This document shows positions 41,324-52,001 of a stretch of 64,000 nt of DNA, one piece after another. Made by a program: the position numbers and the translations under genes. Origin of the DNA: Massariosphaeria phaeospora (lineage: Eukaryota > Ascomycota > Dothideomycetes > Pleosporales); NCBI GenBank assembly GCA_011032825.1, contig JAADJZ010000018.1, positions 868,001-932,000 on the forward strand, written 5' to 3'. A model generated the notes under the pieces. It did no database searches and was not told the DNA's origin. It worked only from the letters and a program-made list of their open reading frames with translations. Positions within the stretch are counted from its first letter, which is position 1, and each line of letters opens with the position of its first letter.

Positions 41324-44300
41324 TCGGTTCCCATGTGTTCTAGCTCTCTAGCCATTCTTGCCATTTGACCAAGTACTTCCACTGACGTCCGAACTTCTGT
41401 AGGTCTTTGACTTTCTCGACTTTGTACTCTTCGTCTTCGAGCTCGATATCGGTTGCTACTTCGGCGTTTGGTGGTGCTGGTTCAAGGAGTGATTTGTGAA
41501 AAACTGGATGTATGTGCATGCTTGCGGGTAGCTGTAGTTTGAATAATACAAGTCCTTTAACCTCTAGGATTTTGAACGGTCCTATTCAGAAGTTGTCCAA
41601 CTTGTTGCATGGTCGTTTAGTTTTTAGGTTTTTTCGTAAGAGGAAAACTCTATCCCCCTCTTTAAGAGTTAGTCCCTCAAGCTTTTTCTTGTTTGCTAAC
41701 TTGGCTGTCGTAAGGTTCCTTTAAGCGATTCTTCGGCTCAATTCGTCGTGTAATTCTCGCATTCTAAAAGCCTTGTCGTCCGCTGTCAGCGAAATGCTTT
41801 TAATATCTTTTGGATTTCGATAAGCTACTAGCTCATATCTATGGTTTGCGTAGTACGGCGAGTGTCCTGTAGTCGTAGACTTTATGCTGTTGTATGCCAA
41901 TTGTGCTGTCGGCAGAAGTTTAACCTAGTTGTCCTGCAGCTTGTTAGTGTACATTCGTAGGTACTGTTCTAGCGTTTAGTTCGTTCGTTCTGTCTGGCCG
42001 TCTGTTTGCGGGTAAAAGCTAGTTAATAGCTTCTTTGCAACCCCTAACTGGGCTAGAAACGTATCCCAAAACTTTAATGTAAACAGCTTGTCTCTATTAG
42101 TAATAAACTGTTCTAGCAATTTGTAATTAGCGACGAGTGTCTTCGTAACTTCGTAAGCCATTTCTTCTGCCGTGATTAACTCTTCTGTTGGTACGAAATG
42201 TAATCCTTTGGTTAATCAATCTACGATTACCAAGATCGAGTCGCATAGCCGTGCTAATCTAGGTTCTAACGATTTCGAGAGCTTTACTATGAAGTCTATC
42301 GTAACGCTGATCCATAGGCGTGCGGGTAGTTCTAGCAGTTAAAGTAATCCATAGGGCTTATGTCTCTTAGGTTTGTTCTTTGAACAATTCAAACAGTTGC
42401 CTATTGCTTTCTAAACTGTGTTTCGTACGTGGGGCATTGAGTACTCGTTCGAGATTCGTCGAACTATTTTGTCAATCCCTAGGTGTCCATATGCTCGTGA
42501 AGCATGTAATTCCTAGATAAGCTGTATAGCTTAGGTGTCGTCCGTAACTATTCATCTCTGCTAGTCGTCTTTGCTCTATTCTTAGTGCATTCTTTCTTTG
42601 ATGCTTGTAACCCTAGCTATCTTAGCTAGTCGCGGTTTGTTGTATTCGAAGGTTCCGTCGGGATTCCGTCGCAATACTAGGTCGTGCGTGACCGGTTTGT
42701 TAGTTTCTGTAAGATCTAATTTTCGACTAAGCGCGTCTGCGGCTCCGTTGTCGGTTCCTTTGCGATAGTAAATCTTGATATCGTAATCTGCTATGAATTC
42801 AGCCTATCTGACTTGTCGTCAATTTAGTTTCTTAGTTGTAGTAAAGCTGGTGAGGTTCTGATAATCTAAGTACACCTGTACTTAATGCCTTGCTTCTTTC
42901 AGCTGTGCTTCCTATTGTTCGAAGGCGTCTATTATTGCCAATAGCTCTTTATCGTGAACGTCGTAGTTGAGTTCTGCTCCTAAGAACTTCCTAGAATAGT
43001 AGAACACTAGTCTCTATTTCCTGTTGTCGCATTGTTGTGATAGTATTGCTCCTAATGCGTAGTCTGAGGCATCGGTTTCTACTCGAGTTTTCTTTTCTAG
43101 GTCGTGCATCTGTAGCATCGGTGCTGTGGTAAACTTCTTTCTAAGTTCTTAAAACGCCTGTTCCTGTGTTTCCGTCTATTTGAACTTTCTATCTTTCTTG
43201 GTAACTTCTAAGAGTAAGGTCGTAGTCTTGGAGTAATCCTTGATAAACTTTCGATAGAAGTTGGCAAATCCTAAAAAGGACTGCACGTTTCTTACTGTTT
43301 TAAGAGTTAGCTATTTCTGTACAGTCTAGATCTTCTTCGGGTCCATAAACACACCTTTTCTTGAGATAATAAATCCTAGATAGCTAGTCTCTGTGACGTG
43401 GAATTCACATTTCTTCGAGTAAAGAAGTAGCCAGTACTGCTTTATTTTTTGTAGCACTTTTTTGACATGCTCCTAATGTTCTTCAAGCGTTCCTTTGGAG
43501 TATATCAATACGTCGTCCAAGTACGCTGTAACAAAGATGTCCAAGTATTCGTGTAGTGCTTTGTTGATTAAGGCCTAAAACGTAGCTAGGGCGTTGGTTA
43601 ATCTAAACGGCATAACCTAGTACTCATAGAGTTCATATCTAGTCTTAAAAGCCGTTATCCATTCGTGCCCTTTTGCAATTCTAATGCGATGGTATCCGTC
43701 TCGTACGTCGAGTTTCGTAATTCATTTTACCCCTTAGAGTCGATCTATAAGCTCCTGAATAAGCGGTAGTAGGTATCTGTTTTTTCGTGTAACGTTGTTG
43801 AGATGTCGAAAATCTACGCACAGTCTCAATTCCTTGTTTTTCTTAGGTACGAACAATATTGGCGAAGCCATTAGGCTCTCGCTTAGTCGTATGTATCCTC
43901 GCTGGATATTCCTTTAAATGTATTTTTTCAATTCCTCCTGCTAGTCGTGAGTCAGGGGATACATCGGTCTTAGTCGCAGTTTCGTTCCTTCCTTAAGGAT
44001 AATCTTGTAATTCCATTCTTGGTGGTCTGCTAGGTCGTGCTCTTCGTCTTCCTCAAAGAAACTTCCAAACTCCGCTTGGTATTCGGTAGGGAGGTTTTTA
44101 AACTCTTTTTTCTGTTCCTTAGAGAGGTTGGATCGTGGTCCGCTCGTTTCTAGAGGCGCGACTTGTCGTATCCATATAACGCCTATCTGCTAAGAGTCTT
44201 TCCTACAGATTCTCGCGATCTTGTAGTGTAAGATTAGACTAATTCTCTCGATCTCGAGTAAGCTCTGAATTGTCAGTTCGTTTTGTTGTACTACAGCGAC

Positions 44301-45379
44301 TTTCTTTCCGGGCCTTTAGCTGTGTATTGTTTCGTTTTCTCAATCAATGTCGAGGTTGTGCTTTCGTAGCCAGTCGTACCCAATATACATGTCGAAACTC
44401 TCAAGGTTCATAATATTAATACACTGTTGGTGTTTGATGCCCGCAACTTCCAACTCGACTTCCTAGGTTTCTAGGTTGATCAAACTGTTCCCATATTCTA
44501 GTAGTTGTCCGTCGGCTAACACTGTTCGTATTAGTTAATCCTTAACTTGATAAAGTATCTTGTTCCTTTCTACCTATCCTAGGGAGACTAATGTCCAGGC
44601 AGCTCCGCTATCAAGTAGTGCGGTCAGCTCTTGGCCTACGACTTTCGCTTTTACTTCTATGTAATTTCGTTCTAGTTGCGTTTTTTGTACGCTTCGTACG
44701 GTCGTGCTAAGAGCACTCGTACCATCCTAACCGTAGGTTTAGTAGCCCACTAGTTTTTTGCCGGGAAAGCCCTCAAGGCCTGTCCTTTTGGAATGTCCTA
44801 TTGATCGTAGTATTCGCACTAGTCGATGAAACATTCCCATGGCTGTAGGTGTTTGCTGTGGTCTCGATCCTCGAGATTCCATCCGGTCGCGTATCTCCAT
44901 AGCTAATGGATCGCGCATCCTTAGGTGCAGAAGGGCTAGCGTGCTGCTTAGCACGTATCGTAGTCTTCTGTGCATAATTTGTTGTTGCATTCTAGGTAGT
45001 CCTCGTTCTCTAGACCTATAGGCCACCATCCTGTGATATGCTTGCTAGACTAGTGTGTTTGACACTCTTTGTCGTAACACTGTGCCTATGCGCAGCTGCT
45101 GCCGTGGTTCTTAAACTAATTGTCGTAGTTATGTACGTAGCATCCTGTTACTGTACATTCGCCGTCTTCGAGTAAGACGTGTGATAGTAATCCTAGCTGT
45201 TGTCGCGCAAGGATTCTATCGTCTGTGTGGTATATGCAGTTTTTCTCGTTGCACTAGTGCCAAGGCAGGTTTCCGTAATTGTTTTAATCGGCGAACTTTA
45301 TTTTCTTTTCTGTTGGTCCTTGTTGTGCTATTGCTGCTTTTGCAGCTTCCCATCCCTGTGGTCCCTCGATCCGTAGTTC
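41324..45379 (-). pseudogene. Decayed pol: protease, reverse transcriptase/RNase H, integrase, chromodomain
   Basis: No long frame survives, but motifs remain in the right order on the minus strand. LLDSGAAWT (protease) lies at ~44595-44620, [10 protein letters not shown] (reverse transcriptase) at ~43495-43526, and integrase with SFYPQTDGQTERTN at 41976-42161. The chromodomain (EYKVEKVKDL...YLVKWQEW, then TAG, NTWEP) is at ~41324-41445. Boundaries are approximate. The chromodomain places it among chromoviruses such as MAGGY or Tf1-type elements. Confidence 0.85.
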
Positions 45380-46630
45380 CTTAAACCGTTGATCGCAGTA
45401 CTGGGCAATGTGGGTAGTCCTACCGCACATCCAGCACTCGTAGTTCCAAAGTCGATCTGTAATTTCTTTTGCTTGTATATGGGCAGGCTCTGTTTCCTAG
45501 TCTAACAGTTTCTCTGCTATCGGGTTTTCCACCTCGACCTATTCGCTGTCTGGTTCTTTATAGATTCTTGGATATAGTGTAGCTACTCGTTGTAGTTGGA
45601 CTATGGCGATAGTAGCGGCTTGCGCGCCTGCTACTTTTCGTTGTGTTTCTAGGCAGTTTCTGCGGAAGTGTCTGTCTTTGCTGCATCGAAAACATGCCTT
45701 ATTGTCGTAACGCCTTTGGCGTTCTTCTTTTAACAGCCTGTCCTTAGGGTCTTGTCTTGTCGAGGTAGCGTTCTTTCTATTGAACTGCTTTCGTAGTAGT
45801 TTGTCGTTCTAGATTCGTCCAATGCTGTCGATATCCATTGGGTCGTAGTGATAGGTTTTCTTGATCGTTGTTACCAGGCGTATGTATGGTTTGACAGTAG
45901 ACTTGCGTTCCTGCTGTCGTTGCTATAGTTAGTTGTCGATTCGTACCGCAGTCTCAATCAACTCGTTGAGTTCCTCTAGTCTCTCGTTTCGACTAATCTT
46001 ATTCTTCACGTGTTCTTTTAACCCTGCGTAGTAGAACTCGCATAAGCCGCGTTCTCCTACGTTGTCCACCTTGGCCTAAATTCTTTTGAATTTGATTGTG
46101 TACTCGCCGGCTGAGCCTTTCTGTCTAAGTAGTCTAAGTCGGTTCATTGCTTGCTAGGTTTCGTCTACTTCGCCGTAGATCGTATGAAGTTCCTGCTTAA
46201 AAGACTTTTAGTTCTTGAAAATGCGCTTCGTGTCTTGCTTCATCTTTTTTACGTCTTCTGCGTGCGTGACGTAATCTTCGGCGTATAGCTAAAACTATTC
46301 TGCTGCGTCGTCCTTTATGTGCATCCTAGCTGCTAGGATCTTGTCTTAATCCGTGTAGAAGCTGTTGCTATGATAACGGCAGTAGAAGTCTACGTTAGTA
46401 AGAAAAAGTTTTAGGTTTCTCTTTCCCCCGCTATATTTCTCTAAGGAGGGTGCTTTTGCTAACTCTCCTTCCGTCCTACCTTAGAGCTCCGTAACTGCTG
46501 CTAACAGTTCTTGAATCTGTTCCGCTTGCTGCTGTATCTAATTAGCTTGCTCTGCTATTACAGTCGCTAGGTTCGTTGTGGGTGCAGTGACGCTGCTGCC
46601 CGTCGTGCGTAAGCTCGTAGGTGTTGCCAT
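45380..46630 (-). pseudogene. Decayed gag with two CCHC zinc knuckles
   Basis: On the minus strand an ATG at 46630 begins MATPTSLRTTGSSV, a plausible Gag N-terminus, soon interrupted by stops. Two nucleocapsid knuckles remain: CFRCSKDRHFRRNC (45653-45694) and CWMCGRTTHIAQYC (45395-45436), both C-x2-C-x4-H-x4-C. The 3' boundary with pol is not resolvable. Confidence 0.75.
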
Positions 46631-46663
46631 GTTGTCTTAGTTCTGAACCTAGAGTAGTTAACG

Positions 46664-47164
46664 TGTTATTAGGGGTGTTCTCTTACCGAAGGTACGAGTT
46701 ATCAGACTCAGAGATTCCGCCTAAGGGATTGTTCTGTGTTCGGAGAGCTTGGTAACAACGAGAAAACAATCTCAATCCTATTCTAGATAGAATAACAAAG
46801 TAACAATCTGTTGCCTATAGATCCAATCTATGTATAAGATGTACTTAGGAGAGTTAACTACAAAGAATCCAAACTGTAAAGGAAATCCTGCCAATCTATA
46901 TAGTTCTATGATTCTCCGCCAAAAGCGTCCTGCTCAGTCCGCTTGGTGTGCTTAGTCACTAAGCGCCCTAGGCTAGCTAAGCGCTCGCCGCTCAGTGTGC
47001 TTAGTCCGCCAAGGCCCTAATCGCACTAATCACTATCACGTGACCGCTAACCTAATTCTGCCTCGCGCATCGCTGTACTCTCGTCTTGCAGACCTGCAAG
47101 CCCTGACAACCTTCCTGCGTCGTTGCTTAGTCTACGATACCTAGTATCGTCTCTGTTTGTAACA
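46664..47164 (-). repeat. Right LTR (5' LTR in element orientation), 501 bp
   Basis: Same length as the left LTR, TGTTATTAGGGG...TTTGTAACA. It carries most of the C-to-T and G-to-A changes, over half of them in CpA/TpG context. Confidence 0.93.
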
Positions 47165-47169
47165 CTTCG
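47165..47169 (+). repeat. 5-bp target-site duplication, right copy (CTTCG)
   Basis: Identical to 39983-39987 and directly abuts the right LTR. Confidence 0.85.
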
Positions 47170-48804
47170 CTGCATTTTTTGCATTTTTTACTATTTTAGC
47201 TTTCTCTCTAGCTACTTGTTTATTTGCTTGTTGCTTTTTTTTGTACAAAGCAGCAGCTGCTTTAAGCTCTTTATTGCGAGATTTTTAGATTTTTTTTTTC
47301 TTTTTAAAGCGTTGTTTTACTGTCTTTTGCGCATTCGCTTCTTGTACTTTTTTTAAAGACTAGAACATTGCGCTACTATAAAACTCTTTACGTTGTTAAA
47401 AGTTAAAGATCTTGCTTTTTGTTTTACGCGCTTTTTTGCCTTCAACTATAGCGCGTAAGCTTTAATTTTTGTAGTTAAAAAGCTTATTCTGCACTTGCAA
47501 AGAATGCAGTGCGCGCTTTAACTTCTACAACAACTTTGCTACTACATCTAACATTGCAGCGTTAAATTCTTTTTAGAAATCTCTTTAGCTACTGTTATTT
47601 CTCTTTAATTCTAAGCTAAAGTTGCTATCTTTACTAAAAGTGTAGTTGTTAAAGCGTTGAAAAATAAACTTCTGCATTTATTAAGAAAATGCCTAGTGCT
47701 TTAAAGCTTTTAAGTATAGTTGCTTCTTTAAAGAAAAACCTCTAGGCGGCCTAGAATAATAGAAAAAAGTTGCTTTTTTTAAAGTGCTAATAGGCCCTAG
47801 CTTTGGTAAATAAATTGTTTAAGTTCTTTAGAGTATAAATTTAAAAGAAGCGCAAACAACACTATATTTAGAAGTTAAAAACTATGCGTTGCATAAAGAG
47901 AAAATACAGCAAGAAGAATCTTTTAGCTGTCGTAGAAATTAATAAAATTTATAGTAAAGTAGCTAGCGTAGCTATTAAAAATAAGCAGGCGGTACTTTTG
48001 CTACGCTTTTTTTCTTGTTGTACGCTCAAACACCTGTTCAAGCTACGCTAAACTAAGGTTATTATTGCTCTATTCTAAAGCTAAGTATCTAAAAAAAGCG
48101 TTGTGTTTACTAACTTGTACGTTCTGTAACTAAGTGTTTTGAATGCTGCTTTTGCTTTTAAAAATAATGCTTAGTAGCAAACTTAACCTATCTGCGCACA
48201 CGCAAGCTAGGATAGTAATCTATTTTTTTAAGCTATTTTAGAGCGCTTGCTTTGTTCTCTTTTGCTACTAAAGTTTCTTACTAAACACGCGTTTTAAGCG
48301 CGCTGTAGTGCTAAGTAAAAAGCTTTTTTTATCTATATTGTACACATTCTTGGCTTTAACGTCGTACTTCCGCATTTTCTTATAGATAAGTTTAAAATAC
48401 TTGTAGTATCTTGCTTTAGAGTTAGCCTTGTAGCAATTGCAATCGATTCTAGTAGTCTATTTGCTAGTAAGATAAGCGGAATTGCGGTTTAAAAAGCGTG
48501 TAACCTAGCGCTTAGAAACCTAGGTTTTGGCTACTTTAGAAGCTATATTTTTTATTATTGTCTAGGTTAAAAGTAGCCTACGCTCTGTTAAGCCTTGTAA
48601 ATAAATTACAAGCTTATGCTTTTGTTAGAGGCTAAAGTAGGCGCGTTGTTGTGCTTCTCCTGCATTAGAGGACGTTTTGCCTTAATAGCGGCGCGACAAT
48701 GTGGTTCTATTAACAGCGAACTGATCAGCTACTTTTCTATACGAAAAAGATGCGCCTTCTTCGCGAGATTCGATTCCCGTGATCGCATCCTCAATAGCTG
48801 TCAT
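47170..48804 (-). pseudogene. Decayed pogo/Fot-like transposase
   Basis: From ATG 48804 on the minus strand a 41-codon open part reads MTAIEDAITGIES...YRKVADQFAVNRTTLSRRY. This is the N-terminal helix-turn-helix of fungal pogo-type transposases. Downstream, across many stops, relics such as YYKYFKLIYKKMRKYDV and NVYNIDKKSFLL correspond to the region before and including the first DDE acid motif. The rest is AT-rich and unreadable. The transposase C-terminus lies beyond the inserted retroelement, in 39628-39982. Confidence 0.78.
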
Positions 48805-48857
48805 ATTGGTGGAATTATCGCGTGTGGAAGTTTGGCGTAAGGTTGATGTTGTGATGT

Positions 48858-48906
48858 TGGGGTGGCTCGTCGGCCGCCCTGGCTCATCGGCTGGCCGACC
48901 TCGGTA
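48858..48906 (-). repeat. Right terminal inverted repeat of the pogo-like element
   Basis: Inverted partner of 39579-39627 with two mismatches by eye, ending CCTCGGTA. Confidence 0.88.
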
Positions 48907-49479
48907 GAGCTTAGTCAGCCGTGGAAAATACCCGGTGAACATCTCGACCTCGACGATACCCATGAGACGGGAGGAGATACCACGAAATGTAATTCATTAT
49001 TCTTTTAACACTGATGAAGAGACAGCGATGCGTGCCCGTTATGATGCCACCTGCAGAGGAGTCCGTGCCAGTGCGGCTCAGGTGGCATCTCCCGTCCGCC
49101 GCATGGCCGCATCACGCGCCGGCCTATCAGCAACCCCTGACATGACCCTTGAAGCTAGGCAAGCGTGGTTATCTATGCCCGGGCCTTATAGTCTGCGGCT
49201 CCGTCCCCTCTGCAGCGCGAGACACTGACATCCTCGCCCTCTTGCTCGATACCGATCAGCACGCTGTGTTCGGCGGTGAGCTCAAGCCCCAGAAATTGCA
49301 CTATGAGACTTGCTAAAACACTCCCCAGATCCCAGACTCCCATTCCCTGCCATAAGTCTTTTCTGCACGCAATTGTCTAGCTAGCTACGACTCAATGCAT
49401 AGTGAATCTGATATTCTGCTCCATCCGAACAAGCAGGCGGCAATTTTACTCCGCATACCCACCGCCCAATTTTGGGAAG
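48907..49479. other. Intergenic region right of the transposon
   Basis: 573 bases between the right transposon end and the antiporter start. A plus-strand open frame at 48935-49228 has no recognisable domain. Confidence 0.4.
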
Positions 49480-51144
49480 ATGGACGATACGCAAATTGAT
49501 GCCATTCTGAATTTCAACTTAGTGTGCTGCGTTGTGGGTGGTTTCGTTGCTTTGTTTGGACTGGTGTCATACCTTCTCAAAGAGGGATTCTATGTGACAG
49601 AACCACGTATGGGCATCTATACCTCCAGAGACAACTTTGTGGCAACGCTGACCTTCAAGCCTAGTCGTCTCACTCTGCGCTGGACTGTTTCTTTCCCCAC
49701 ACGGCGTCCATCTAATCCGACCGCACCAATATGCCGGCTCACCAGAAGCAATTGCTACCATCACCCTCTGCTTTACCCGCCTCGTTCTGGGGATACAACT
49801 CGTCATAGCTGGAGTGCAATTGCCCAGCAAATACTTAAAGACGGAATGGCGAAGCCTGGCAGTCTTACTTGGCCCTGGCATGTTGGGCATGTGGACTATC
49901 ACCAGCTTCCTGGCGTGGCAACTTATACCAGGCCTGACTTTGGTGCAAGGTCTCATCATCGGCGCATGCGTGACCCCAACAGACCCTGTCCTGTCAAATT
50001 CCATTGTAAAGGGAACTTTTGCCGATAAACACATGTCGAAGCCACTTCAAAAGATTATCATTGCGGAGTCAGGCGCAAACGATGGTTTTGGATATCTGTT
50101 TCTATTCCTTCCGCTATACCTAGTCAAGTATGCTGGACAGGACGGGAGCACCGAGAAGGCAGTCACTTCCTTTTTGGGCGTGACTTGCTTGTACACGGTC
50201 TTACTAAGCGTCGTGTACGGTGCTGTTGCAGGCTGGGCGGCAAAGCATGCGCTGTTCTGGGCAGAGAGGAGACGCCTTGTGGATAGAGAAAGTTTCCACC
50301 TGTTTGTAATAGCTTTGGCGGTACGTGGGACACACCTACCATGATCCTGGTGGTGATCCCTAGTCGCTAATATTTGCAGCTCTTCATCATAGGTACTGTT
50401 GGACTCATCGACGCGGACGACGTATTGGCTTGTTTTATCGCGGGAAACACCTTCACATGGGAGTATGTATACTTGAAGTTTACGGCATTTGACCTTGGCT
50501 AATACAGAATCCTAGCGACTGGTTCCGCCTGGAGACGAAACACGATTCCCTGCAGCCTATCATGGACTTTCTTCTCAACATGACTGTATTCATGTGGCTC
50601 GGCGCTGTGTGCCCATGGGAAAAGTTCTTCTCCAACGAGATTATCCCCAGCTATCGACTAGTTCTACTAGGCGTTTTAGTCCTTGTCTTTCGCCGTCTTC
50701 CAGTCATAATTGCCATGCGAAGGCAAATTCCTCAGATACGCCACTTTCGGCACGCTCTCATCATGGGTTTCTTCGGACCGATTGGTGTAAGCGCCATCTT
50801 CTATCTGTACGTGACCCAAGACTTTTTGCAACGCATCCAGCTCGACAACCCAGACCGGGAGGATTGCGGTACACTAGCGGAAGTGACGTCGATTGTGGTG
50901 TGGTTTTTGGTGGTTTCCAGTGTCGTAAGTAATCCCCGCAGCATAACGATGCTAGGAAAATTAATCGTGTTCTCAGGTTGTGCACGGACTGGCCATCCCT
51001 CTCGGTAATCTCGCGCTATTATCTCCACGTGTATTCAACAGTGTCAGGCGACTGGGTACCGATAGGAACGATTCGACTCAACAAAGCGACAGGCCTGATG
51101 TTGATCCAGAACATCATCCTTTGCTTGCCGAGCCTTTGGTATGA
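49480..51144 (+). CDS. nha1: Na+/H+ (K+/H+) antiporter, NHA1-like, ~480 aa, 5 exons
   Basis: Plasma-membrane alkali-cation/proton antiporter of the fungal CPA1 group, exporting Na+ and K+. Exons are 49480-49606, 49665-50320, 50380-50462, 50516-50924 and 50977-51144; the four introns are 52-59 nt. The joins give YVTEP|LVSLCAGLFLSPHGVHLIRP, FHLFVIALA|LFIIGTVGLIDADD, NTFTWD|DWFRLE and VVSSV|VHGLAIPLG. Conserved elements include ACVTPTDPVLS with the ion-binding Asp region and IIAESGANDGFGY. Roughly 12 hydrophobic spans are present. It ends ~35 residues after HHPLLAEP, giving a short cytosolic tail; many fungal NHA1 proteins have longer tails. A further intron (donor GTATGA at 51140, acceptor TTGCAG at 51198) could add ~60 residues of uncertain quality, ending at 51378. 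The next gene downstream is a Trk K+ transporter. Confidence 0.82.
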
Positions 51145-52001
51145 AATCTTTGTTTAAAAGAGTTTGGGTCCGTTTCAGACGGCCTCAAAATGTTGCAGGG
51201 GCGACTGCCATTGTGGTTGACACATCGGTATTGTTCCCTACACGACAAAGTCACAACGGAGTCAATGTCGAGTCCCGTTCCCTACACAATAGGATTCCCA
51301 TCATTTGATATTGTGCATCTGGCATCTGGTAATTGTCCTACTACCCGTAAATTCAACAGCCAGCGGGCCGCACAGTAGGTAGAATGGCCATCAACCAGCC
51401 GAATATCCAGAACGATGACCTTAGAACGAGCAAGCGTTGATGAGGATATCGCGCTTCACCAACTTGCCAGTCTTTTAACCCTAGCTGACGAGAGCGGGGC
51501 AGATTTCCGGGTTTTACATAACACCCTAACCAGAGTTTCTCTCAGTGCGGCTCGTGCCTCTTTCTCAGTACGTACATACGTGAATTAATCAGGTATTGAA
51601 CTGTTTCCAGTCGTCACCCCCTTCCAAGTGCAGCACATCGTATGAAAACCAGGGGCCTACATTGGTGTTGTCACCAACAAATGATGCGCAATTGGCAACG
51701 GGGTGCGTGACACATATCCCATCATACATGGTCTAGCCAAGCTCCTCGTGCCGTCTATGACGAGCATGGTCGACCTATTGTTTAAGCAGTTGGTTTGTTG
51801 CTGCTTAGCGCATTCTAAAATCCCTCATCTAGCTTCTTGAGTCTCGAGGATAGAAAAGGACCCTTCCGAATCTTACCTCGCCCGCATCTATCTACTCATA
51901 TTTTTCAGCAACGGAATAAGTATCCAAACCAAAACTTCTATCTACACACCTTCTATCCTAACCGTTTTTGTCTTCGCATCTTGGGAATTTGCAGGATAAC
52001 A
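51145..52001. other. Intergenic region between NHA1 and Trk genes
   Basis: 857 bases, partly possible extra 3' exon of the antiporter (51199-51378). The rest shows no gene. A pyrimidine-rich stretch before 52002 may be the Trk promoter and leader. Confidence 0.4.

Larger units (their letters stand above)
39988..47164 (-). mobile_element. Chromodomain Ty3/Gypsy retrotransposon (chromovirus), RIP-mutated
   Basis: 7177-bp LTR element coded on the minus strand. It has two 501-bp LTRs with TGTTA...TAACA ends and a 5-bp target duplication CTTCG. In element order it reads gag with two zinc knuckles (46630 to ~45.4 kb), protease LLDSGAA (~44.6 kb), reverse transcriptase YLDD (43512-43523), integrase (41976-42161) and a C-terminal chromodomain (~41324-41445). 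A polypurine tract sits beside the left (3') LTR. Coding frames are riddled with TAG/TAA stops in CpA-derived contexts, so it cannot move on its own. Confidence 0.92.
39579..48906 (-). mobile_element. Pogo/Fot-like DNA transposon, split by a retroelement
   Basis: The outer transposon is bounded by 49-bp terminal inverted repeats (39579-39627 and 48858-48906) that match at 47 of 49 positions by eye. Both end in the TA target dinucleotide (39579-39580 and 48905-48906). Without the inserted retroelement and its extra target copy it is ~2.1 kb, the usual size of fungal Fot/Tan-type elements. Transposase relics read on the minus strand from 48804. The body is very AT-rich with many stops, so it is inactive. 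Confidence 0.85.

Noticed and set aside
39988..47164. Active retrotransposon
   Set aside because: gag and pol are interrupted by many stops and the LTRs differ at ~31 sites, so autonomous activity is not credible.
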